Source of the DNA: Vairimorpha ceranae
Taxonomy: Eukaryota; Microsporidia; Nosematidae
Assembly (NCBI RefSeq): GCF_000988165.1
Contig: NW_020169311.1
Span: 1-64,000, forward strand
Direction: 5' to 3'
Length of the DNA stretch: 64,000 nucleotides
Of this stretch, positions 44,796 through 53,006 are shown piece after piece (position 1 is the first letter of the stretch; each line of letters opens with the position of its first letter). The notes beneath the pieces are model-generated. The model worked only from the letters and a program-made list of their open reading frames with translations. It was not told where the DNA came from and ran no database searches. A program made the translations under genes and the position numbers.

Positions 44796-46643
44796 TTAGG
44801 GATATAAACAAACATAACAAAACAAATTAAAATTGTAAACAATTTGTTTAGAAAGGTTTAAAATTCATGATAAAATTACGATGTAAAGATTTTAGCTTTT
44901 ATAACAAAATTATAGATTAAATATCTTTTGTTTGAAAAGGCCTTTTTTGTACTAGCAAAACGAATTATTATACTTTAAAATATTTATACTTTAAAATATT
45001 TATAATTGGTATCAAATTAAAATGTTTTAGAATTTATTAAAAATTAATACATATTTTAGCATAAGCAATACGAAACAAAACTTAAGAAACTTAACTTTAA
45101 TTGACGGCATAATCCTAAATTCATAACAATAAAAATATTTTAAATTATGAATTTTCTAAAATTAATTTTTTTTGAATTATTCATGAAGGATATAAATTTT
45201 AAGAAAAAACTCTACAAGATAAATTAAAGAAATTATTTTAACAAAGATAAAATTACAGACTACTTACTTTAACATATCAAATGCTTTTAAAAGTAATATA
45301 TTTAAACAATATTTTTTTCGTTTTACTAACTTACTAGAGGATAATTTAGTTTGATAATTGCGAAGGCTACTTAAAATGTATAAATAACCTAAGAACAAAA
45401 TTGGTTTTTTACGTAAAAATAATATCTAAAATAAAACTTCTTTCATAATTAAACTTTAAATATTTTTTCTGCTCTGTAATCAAAATTTTTTTTATTTTAC
45501 TAGCAAATTTAATTATTCATATATGATAAACTAAATTTTCAGTGTTACATTGACTTCTGGTTTTTTCTTTAATTTTGGCTTAAAACTTCTTCTGTACTAT
45601 CTGTGTAAATTTGATTTTTCTTCTGTGCAAGAGGGTAAGAGAAATTTTGGATTGCATAAGGAACAGAGAGACTATAGACTTTGATTTTTGTCAAACTGGT
45701 AGTGTGAGATTCTTACTTACCAAAAGTTACACCTTTTTAAACTTGCCGGAGTAGCAGATTTTGGTTTATCCACTATACTTGGGCTCCAGGAGAACCTGGT
45801 ACCATTTGTATCCATACCCTGTCCAGAATAGCTCATAGTAGATATAAATATTATATATGGTTTGAACAACCCGAGGAGGGATGTCATCGTACAAGTATCA
45901 AAGACCCCTACTATCATCTGTATTTTTATGCACACCTCCTTACACCGCCACATCTCCAGTCCGGCATTTTTATAAACTGCGTTGACCACTCGTCTCCCAC
46001 CAGTTTCGGCCAGTGTACTACAGAATCCTCTAGTATAGAGACCAAAGACCTTCCTGCTTTCATTCGTCTAGTCACTTATTTGGCTCGAAGGAACCAACCC
46101 CAGAGTGCACCAGCCAAGGCCTTAAATATTTTTACAGTTTTTAATCCATTCTAAATGTTTGCGTACCCTTGTTATAGTAAAAATTTAATTTACATTATTT
46201 CTGGCCTCAAGGTGCGTTCCCAAACGAGATGTTAATTCCCTTGAAGCTGGACGGCACCCAAGTTTCATTAAGTTAATTTATTTTGATCTTAATTTTGCTT
46301 TTCTTATTTTAAATTTAATTTTTTCTAAAATAAAAAATCTTTAATTTAAAGTACCATAAAACACAAACTAAGATCTAAGCTTAGCTTGTAATAAATTTAA
46401 TATCGACACGCACTTTTCGAAGAGCATGGCTGTTTTAAAATCAATTTGTAAACCATTCTGATATTTTGTGGTAAAAATACAATAAATTAAACAATATTTT
46501 TATATTAATCTTTTTTCAAAAATATGTAAAAATTTTGGAAGAAAAAAGCAAGCTTGTAAGGTAAAATATCCTCTTTGATGTATTATAAAATATTTGTATT
46601 ATAATGAACTAATTTTTTTTTAAATTACTTAAACAAAAATTAT
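44796..46643. other. Intergenic region with a GC-rich island
   Basis: The left 0.9 kb is plain AT-rich spacer. From about 45,700 to 46,260 base composition jumps (48% G+C in the line at 45,781, against roughly a quarter elsewhere). The island is listed separately. No housekeeping gene is recognised. Confidence 0.6.
45717..46260 (-). other. GC-rich island with a 117-codon open frame, origin unknown
   Basis: The minus strand is open from 46067 to 45717 (117 codons to the stop) without an ATG near its beginning. Its peptide (for example GRRVVNAVYKNAGLEMWRCK) has normal amino-acid use, unlike the Lys/Asn/Ile bias of local genes. On the plus strand a short piece (ADFGLSTILGLQENLVPF) happens to resemble the kinase DFG region. 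GC-rich sequence continues outside the frame to about 46,260. A decayed or inserted mobile element or other foreign DNA is the likely explanation. I recognise no domain, and it does not read as SSU rRNA. Confidence 0.45.
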
Positions 46644-47504
46644 TTAATTTTCACTATTTTTATCTGTTTCTTGTACAGTGTAGATAATTATAACAACAGA
46701 TTTGCGGAAATTTTTCTTTTTTTCAGACTGATCATCATCTTTTTGACATCCCTTGCCGGTTGAATTTTTAGAAATTGGCACTAAAGATAAATTGTCATCA
46801 AATATTTGAGATTTAGCACGTTCAGGAGTACTTGTAGATATGTGTTGATCAGATTCTTCTTTTGTGTTATTATCTTTTTCTTCTTCCCATATATCTTCAT
46901 ACTCTGGATCTTCAAAAGATTGACAATCCTCATCTTTTTTGCCGTTGTCATCTTTTCCTTTTTCCCATATCTCTTCATATTCGTGGCTTTCAGATGATTG
47001 ACGATCTACATCTTTTTTACTATTGTCACCTTTTCCTTTTTCCCATATCTCTTCATACTCTGGATCTTCAAAAGATTTACAATCCTCATCTTTTTTACTA
47101 TTGTCACCTTTTCCTTTGTCCCAGATCTCTTCATACTCTGGATCTTCAAAAGATTGGTAAGGTAACTGATATTCGGGTGCATCACTACATTCATTTCTTT
47201 TTATACTATCGCATGGTTCTTGATACTTAGGAACACAGCAGAAATTTGTTCCTCTTTCACCAGTTTTAAAATGGCTATTAGTAGAATCAAAGCTAGCATT
47301 TGTCAGTTTTTTATCACTACTATTTTTCATTTTTCTTCTATCAGTCCGAAAATTTTCGTATAGAAAGTGCTCTTCTTTACAATTTAATTTTTGATGTGTA
47401 GTATCTTTTTTATAATCTAGAGAAACTACATAAATTTCTTGTTGATCATTAGCAACATTATAAACACGGCAATACTGACACAGAGATCGTAAAAATCGAG
47501 ACAT
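46644..47504 (-). CDS. Tandem-repeat protein with four YEEI-type motifs
   Basis: The 286-residue protein has no recognised domain. Residues 118-221 are four perfect-length 26-residue repeats (78 bp, about 46842-47153), each SFEDPEYEEIWEKGKGDNS-like followed by KKDEDCQ. The Tyr positions are 124, 150, 176 and 202, in YEEI, YEEI, YEEI and YEDI. The N-terminus (MSRFLRSLCQYCRVY) is not a clear signal peptide, and no membrane segment is seen. The C-terminal part is Lys/Asp-rich and ends VVIIIYTVQETD. Repeat copies differ by a few substitutions, so they are diverging rather than freshly amplified. agggtATG precedes the gene. Function unknown; the YEEI motif is discussed in the findings. Confidence 0.78.
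   Translation of the reverse strand: MSRFLRSLCQYCRVYNVANDQQEIYVVSLDYKKDTTHQKLNCKEEHFLYENFRTDRRKMKNSSDKKLTNASFDSTNSHFKTGERGTNFCCVPKYQEPCDSIKRNECSDAPEYQLPYQSFEDPEYEEIWDKGKGDNSKKDEDCKSFEDPEYEEIWEKGKGDNSKKDVDRQSSESHEYEEIWEKGKDDNGKKDEDCQSFEDPEYEDIWEEEKDNNTKEESDQHISTSTPERAKSQIFDDNLSLVPISKNSTGKGCQKDDDQSEKKKNFRKSVVIIIYTVQETDKNSEN
46842..47153 (-). repeat. Four tandem 78-bp coding repeats
   Basis: Four in-frame 78-bp units encode the 26-residue repeats of the protein at 46644-47504. Units one and two are most alike. Unit three has the change SFEDP to SSESH, and unit four is the most diverged. Confidence 0.9.
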
Positions 47505-48941
47505 ACCCTAAAAATTTTTTTACAAATATTTATGTCAAAAAAGTTGATCTAGCCTTTTATCTGTAAATTTACTTTCAAAGATATACAAGAACAAGAATAA
47601 TGTTTGATGTGCGTTTAATTTGTTAAAATGACTATTTGTATGTTTACACCCGTGATAATCAAAATTTTTGATAAATTTACTTTTTAATTATTTAAATAAA
47701 ATATTTATGAAATAATCTACAACATATAAAAAGTTAAAAATTTTTGTTGTTTTTGACATTTACGCAAAAATTTCTTCATTTTTATCAAATCTAAAATTTA
47801 GATATTTTATTAAGTAAAGATAAAATTTTGCAAAGATGAATAATTTTTTTGTAAATGTCAGAAATAATCAAAAATCAAGTAAATTAAAAAATTTAATTAT
47901 GACGCGGGTGGTCGTAAATTTTCTCAATCTATTTTAAACATTGCCCTTTAACTACTTTTTAACAAATCTTTTAAAATTAAACTAAAAATTTTAACTTAAA
48001 ATATAACTTTTTGTTTTAAAAAAAGTGCAAGCTTAGCATTTAGTAGTATAACATTTATTATTATTTATGTCAAATTTTTGTATCACAAACAGACTTGAAT
48101 ATAAACAATTTTCAATCAATTTTAAAAAGAATGTTTAAATGTTTTAAAAAATGTATTCGATTTTACAAGATATTATTTTTTTGCATTAAATGAACCAAAA
48201 TGCATCTCAAAACAAAGATAAATGGGAAAAAACACAAAGCCATAAAGTAATTTATATGAATAATAAAAAATTAAAAAAATATTTTTGAAAAAATGTGGAT
48301 AAACAAATAATCTATTTTTACTGTTGGAGTTGGCTAATAACATATTTATTGATAAAAGATTTTTTTTATTTTTATTGAGACCGATAATCTGTGAGGTCTG
48401 ATGTATCAAGGACTAAATACTTATAATATCAATCAAAGCTGTTTACACTAAAGTTGTGCTGTTTCCTTAGTTGTTTTTCTTTTCAGTTGAACACATACTA
48501 TTTCTAACATTTACACACTTATTAATTAACATTTGAATCATTAGAAATTATTGTATTAGATTTAAAAAAGTGTATTGTATTCACTGTACTCCAAAATCAA
48601 TTCGATTTTGTTTTGTTTATAGTAAAACTATACACAAATTATCTACTCATGTGTTATTTGTTCATGAACTTTTTTAAAAATATTATTATAACTACAATGG
48701 TGCCCTATTAATAAATTATTTTAACTAGTTTCCAAATATAATTCTATTTTTATAAAATTTTATAATTAGTTTAACAGACAAATCGACTTCAGATTAAGCG
48801 CAAATAAAAATTGGTTGCTTGTTTATAACATAATGTCTTTCTATGCAATTTTAGAAATTGTTTATGTTTTTGTTAAAATGACTTTTGTTGAGACCCTTCC
48901 TTGTCAAAAATATTTGCATAAATTTAACCCCCAAACAGTAA
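47505..48941. other. AT-rich intergenic region, nothing recognised
   Basis: This 1.4 kb between divergent genes contains no supportable gene, RNA or repeat. A 78-codon minus-strand frame at 48173-48409 is low-complexity and is left out. Confidence 0.55.
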
Positions 48942-50225
48942 ATGAATGTGAAAACACAAAATAATAAACGTTCATTACTACACGACGCAGTTGACATAAT
49001 TTCAATAAGCACACATTCGCTTGAATCCGATGATTTCCATAAGTGTTTTCAACCCATATCAAGACATGAAATGGATTCAAGTGGTATTTTTTATATCTTC
49101 TCTTTTTTTATTAGATATTTTATATTGCTCCCTATTAGATTATTATTCCTGGTACTAGCCCTTGTATTTTATGCGCTGTTAATTTCTAAAGCTTTAATAA
49201 AAAATTGTGAAAATGAAATGAAATTTGCTTACATTTTTATCATTAAAGCTATAAACTTTATTGTAGGTGCTAAAATAACACATCATGGTAAAAAGTGTAA
49301 CTTAAATCGTCCGCATATTTTCGTATCCAATCATACATCTTTTGTAGATTTTATAATTTTAAGTAATCATGGACGGCCACATGCATGTGTATCTGAGAAT
49401 CATGGTGGATTATTTTATCTATTATTTAATCTTATTCTCGGTAAAAACGGATCTATTGCATTTAAAAGATCAGAAAAATTAGACCGGGCAAAAGTTAAAG
49501 AAAAGATGAAGATACATCTGGCACATAATAAACTTCCTTTATTGGTCTTTCCTGAGGGTACATGTGTAAATAATAAGTATTCTGTTATGTTTCAGAAAGG
49601 GGTGTTTGAACTAGATGTAGATATTTGCCCGGTGTCTTTAAAATATAAAAGAACACTTATGGATCCATATTGGAATAGAAGAAAGCAGGGATTTGCTTTA
49701 CATTTACTATATCTGATGACTAGATGGTATATTGAGGCAGATGTATATTGGCATTCACCGGCCACAAGAAAAGAGAATGAAACTCCTTCGGAATTTGGAG
49801 ATAGAGTAAAAGCTTTGATATCTGATAAAGCCGGTTTAATTAATACTTTATGGAATGGATATTTAAAAAGTTCACCAGCATTGAAAGAAAGAGACTTGCT
49901 TAAAGTCGCTTTTATTAAAACATATTGTTTGTTGCGTGAATGTTATATTGAAAAGGAAGAGTATAAATTTACTACGTATAAAATGTTTTTATTCGGTAGT
50001 ATCCAGTATGAAGTGTTTTTATTAGAAATTTTAAAAAGATATCACGATATAAAAAGCCTGCAACCTGTGGAACAAAATACTCTGATTTCTTCAATTAATA
50101 CATGTTCTTTAGTTAGATTATTTAATAAAAAGAAATGTTCCTGTAAAGCACATATAACAAAAAAAAGTAAAAACAGATACAAATTTAAAAACTGCAGACT
50201 TGAGGTGTTTAGAAGGATGATGTAA
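48942..50225 (+). CDS. Glycerol-3-phosphate acyltransferase, GPAT3/4 type
   Basis: The enzyme family acylates glycerol-3-phosphate (or lysophosphatidate) with acyl-CoA at the ER, the entry to phospholipid and triacylglycerol synthesis. The 427-residue protein has two membrane stretches (about 48-85), then the PlsC domain: motif I NHTSFVD (130-136, catalytic His/Asp), GSIAFKRSE (170-178), FPEGTC (203-208) and a VCPVSLKY-like block. RPHACVSENHGGLF and MDPYWNRR are typical of the GPAT3/4-LPCAT branch. Together with the MBOAT gene it supports retained glycerolipid synthesis. The start is preceded by aacccccaaacagtaaATG. Confidence 0.9.
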   Translation: MNVKTQNNKRSLLHDAVDIISISTHSLESDDFHKCFQPISRHEMDSSGIFYIFSFFIRYFILLPIRLLFLVLALVFYALLISKALIKNCENEMKFAYIFIIKAINFIVGAKITHHGKKCNLNRPHIFVSNHTSFVDFIILSNHGRPHACVSENHGGLFYLLFNLILGKNGSIAFKRSEKLDRAKVKEKMKIHLAHNKLPLLVFPEGTCVNNKYSVMFQKGVFELDVDICPVSLKYKRTLMDPYWNRRKQGFALHLLYLMTRWYIEADVYWHSPATRKENETPSEFGDRVKALISDKAGLINTLWNGYLKSSPALKERDLLKVAFIKTYCLLRECYIEKEEYKFTTYKMFLFGSIQYEVFLLEILKRYHDIKSLQPVEQNTLISSINTCSLVRLFNKKKCSCKAHITKKSKNRYKFKNCRLEVFRRMM

Positions 50226-50574
50226 AAAAGTAGCAAAATACTGTATTTTTTTGCTTTATTATTAGCTTAAACATTAATAAGATTAAAAGGGTTGAGAAAT
50301 ATTTATAAGCGGGTTTATACTTTATATTGAGTTGATTGTTTTATTTTGTTTTTGTTATAATTTGAAAATTTTTAATATAAAAATTAATTAAAAAGATGTT
50401 TTTATTTATTGTGTAGGTATAAATTATGTAAAAATGGTTCTAATTAATTTTATTAAATGTCGATAATGTGTTCATTTTAATAAATAATTATGTTTTTTTA
50501 GCTGAAAAAAAATTATTTTTAAGCTATATTAATTTTTTAATATTTGCATAATTTATTGATAAAATATAAACAGT
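50226..50574. other. AT-rich spacer between convergent genes
   Basis: Short AT-rich spacer; no feature is visible. Confidence 0.5.
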
Positions 50575-51453
50575 TTATTCATTATTTATAATTCCCATTA
50601 ATTTGTTTACAAGACTTTTAAAATGTTTATAACCAGGTACAATGTCGCTATTATCGCATTTGTCTATAACAAAGGCATGATAAATTTCTTTTAAGGACAT
50701 TGTTGCATCAAACATAAATCTCGTCCACACTTTAATAGTATTGTAAACAGAACATCTACTAATCTCTTCTAAAAACTCTGGAGACTCCAAAAAGTTAACA
50801 CCAGAAATTTTCGTAAGCGCTGAATATTCTTTTTTTCCTTCTAACATCATAAGTCCTCTGGCACAATATCTTGAATCTGATTCATTAATGAATTTTGAAA
50901 AGAATTCAGTGTTAAAAAAACTACAAGCAATAAAAATTGCCATTTGTCTAGGTTTATCTTTTAATGATTCGTAAATATATTCCAAAATTTCATAAGCTTT
51001 ATCATTCTCTTTTATATCTGAATCAAAGTATTCTAATGTATTAAGAACATTTTTCATGTAAAAGCTTAAATTGTCTTTCTGTCCTAAAGGCATTGTAATA
51101 ATATAAATTTCTAAAGGTTGCTTAGATGAATATTCGTGATTATCACTTAATGAACAAGTATTTGTATTATAGGAATATAAATCATACATATTTTCAATAT
51201 TAGAGATATACGCTGGATAAGCTTTTGAATGTAAATTGGTTTCCTTGTTTGAAAAATCACTTTTGTTCGAACAAGTAGATATAAGGTCGTCTTGTTGGTG
51301 ACAGTAACAATAAGTTGATTCTTCAAGAGGGTTGTTTTCATTAGAAGAATAGCTTCCTTCATCAGATCTTTCATTAGAACACTTGTTTGTGTTTCTTTTC
51401 AATTTCGTACAATTGTAAAATGCAAGTAGTGTCATAATGATTTTAAATTTCAT
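50575..51453 (-). CDS. Secreted GH19 chitinase-like protein, active site altered
   Basis: The 292-residue protein has a signal peptide (MKFKIIMTLLAFYNC), a Ser/Asn-rich variable part to about 115, and a C-terminal domain resembling family 19 chitinases. MAIFIACSFFNTEFF (171-185) aligns with AaFLAQtSHETGGw, RYCARGLMMLEGKKEYSAL (195-213) with YyGRGpiQLTwnyNY, and FLESPEFLEEI plus NTIKVWTRFMF with llnnPdlva...A..sAlwFWm. The His-Glu of the catalytic helix is Phe-Asn (180-181), so the general acid is missing. It is next to, and on the same strand as, a related gene at 52146. Homology is inferred by eye; lack of chitinase activity is inference. Confidence 0.65.
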   Translation of the reverse strand: MKFKIIMTLLAFYNCTKLKRNTNKCSNERSDEGSYSSNENNPLEESTYCYCHQQDDLISTCSNKSDFSNKETNLHSKAYPAYISNIENMYDLYSYNTNTCSLSDNHEYSSKQPLEIYIITMPLGQKDNLSFYMKNVLNTLEYFDSDIKENDKAYEILEYIYESLKDKPRQMAIFIACSFFNTEFFSKFINESDSRYCARGLMMLEGKKEYSALTKISGVNFLESPEFLEEISRCSVYNTIKVWTRFMFDATMSLKEIYHAFVIDKCDNSDIVPGYKHFKSLVNKLMGIINNE

Positions 51454-52145
51454 GGTGTATTTTATTTTTTTGTTTTTATATTTTTTAATTTAGCTTCTAG
51501 TATGATTAAACAAACAAAAACTAAATAAAAAGTATAAAAATATTGTAATAAGCAATTTACGCAAAGTAAAAACTATAATATTTTATTTTTTTGTTTGTAA
51601 ATTTAAATTAAATTTATGATTTTAAACATATTTTAAAGTAAAAAATTATTCAACTATTTTAAAACTATATGCACCACAATATTATGTATTAAATACTAAA
51701 GTTTTTTATTTGTTTATTCTACACTATTTTAATGCCATAAAGCACTCTTTGTATAAATAAAGCGATATTTAATTCTTTTTAAATTTGAATAAAATTGTGC
51801 TTTTGTAACCACACAATGCATAGTGATTTACTTTAAGATTCTTTTATTTTTTAAAACATTTTACACCTACAGGTAATTATTTGACAATCTAATATTGCAA
51901 AATGCTAAAAACATAGGATTTAGCTCTGTGAAACAATAAAGAACTTTTTATTAAGTTTATGAGTTTAAACAGAACAGATAAAATATTAAATGGATTTTGA
52001 AAATTTAGAATTTATATTAAAATTTAAACAATTTAGCAAATGTTGTGTTTGTTGAATGTTTTAAAAAAGGTAAATAAAAAATAAACAAGTAATTAATAAT
52101 TCAATTCATTTTAGTATATAAATACACAAATTCAATACACAATAT
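51454..52145. other. AT-rich spacer between two related secreted-protein genes
   Basis: 0.69 kb without a gene. It separates the two GH19-like genes, and no third copy or fragment is recognisable in it. Confidence 0.5.
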
Positions 52146-52943
52146 TTATTTTTTATATCGTCTGAGTAAATCCTCATAAATTTCTTTTCGATTTTTTAAA
52201 TCTGCTGGCATACAAGTTCCATCAGAATGTTTGTAAGTTCCCCAGCTAACAGTATTTAAAGCATCCATCATACCTGCAAAAGTCATAGGTCTTCTGCACA
52301 TAATCGATTTCCAAAACCTAATTGTATTAATAATATCTTCTTTTAATTTGCACGCGAGACGTGTTGGGTATCTCACATAGTTTCTTTTATATTTACTTAC
52401 TGCATCCAATTTTTTGTAATTAGCTATATTATTAATCATTAAAAGTCCTCTTGGCATGTATTTAGATTTGTCACAGTGTGAAGCAAAATACTTGAAAAAT
52501 GAAGTGTTGTGTAAAGCAGATGCGGTAAATAACGCATATTCCTTAGGACATCCATTTAGATTACAGTCGATAATTCTTAAAATCATTTCAGCATCGCATT
52601 TAATTTTTTGGTAATCACATTTGTTCAATTTACATCTGATGTAATCAAGAGTTTTTTCAACATATTTTCGTACTACTTTACAGGTACTAGGTACTTTAAA
52701 TGGTATACACTGTATTCTAATAGCCTCGCATGGCTTTACATTGTCTGCTGCAACAATATCAAATATACACGTAGTTTCAATACAAGGTCTTCTTAATTCA
52801 AAATGGCATCTAGGCTTAAAATTGAACGGATCATTACAATGTAATCTAGATCTGTTATCAAAACAAGATCCTTTTAAAGCATCCTCAATGCTACATAAAC
52901 CGAAGGATAGTAAAGTAAATGCAAAAGTTGCTATTAATTCCAT
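52146..52943 (-). CDS. Secreted Cys-rich GH19 chitinase-like protein, active site altered
   Basis: The 265-residue protein has a signal peptide (MELIATFAFTLLSFGLC) and about 16 Cys in the first 135 residues, which suggests a disulfide-rich extracellular part. The C-terminal domain matches its neighbour and GH19: YALFTASALHNTSFFKYF (136-153) against AaFLAQtSHETGGf, and KYMPRGLLMINNIANYKKL (161-179) against YyGRGpiQLTwnyNY. NTIRFWKSIMCRRPMTF follows. Here the catalytic-helix His is kept (His145) but Glu is replaced by Asn146. The two neighbours share this domain but differ completely in the N-terminal half. A surface or chitin-binding role is possible. Confidence 0.68.
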   Translation of the reverse strand: MELIATFAFTLLSFGLCSIEDALKGSCFDNRSRLHCNDPFNFKPRCHFELRRPCIETTCIFDIVAADNVKPCEAIRIQCIPFKVPSTCKVVRKYVEKTLDYIRCKLNKCDYQKIKCDAEMILRIIDCNLNGCPKEYALFTASALHNTSFFKYFASHCDKSKYMPRGLLMINNIANYKKLDAVSKYKRNYVRYPTRLACKLKEDIINTIRFWKSIMCRRPMTFAGMMDALNTVSWGTYKHSDGTCMPADLKNRKEIYEDLLRRYKK

Positions 52944-53006
52944 TAAGGATAGAAATTTTCTTTTTTATATATAAAAATAAATTAAAAAACAAACAAACAA
53001 TTAATT

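Noticed and set aside
45735..45835. Plus-strand ADFGLSTIL...PFVSIPCPE, similar to a protein kinase activation segment
   Set aside because: No other kinase motif lies on either side in any frame and a stop follows directly; probably coincidence within the GC-rich island.
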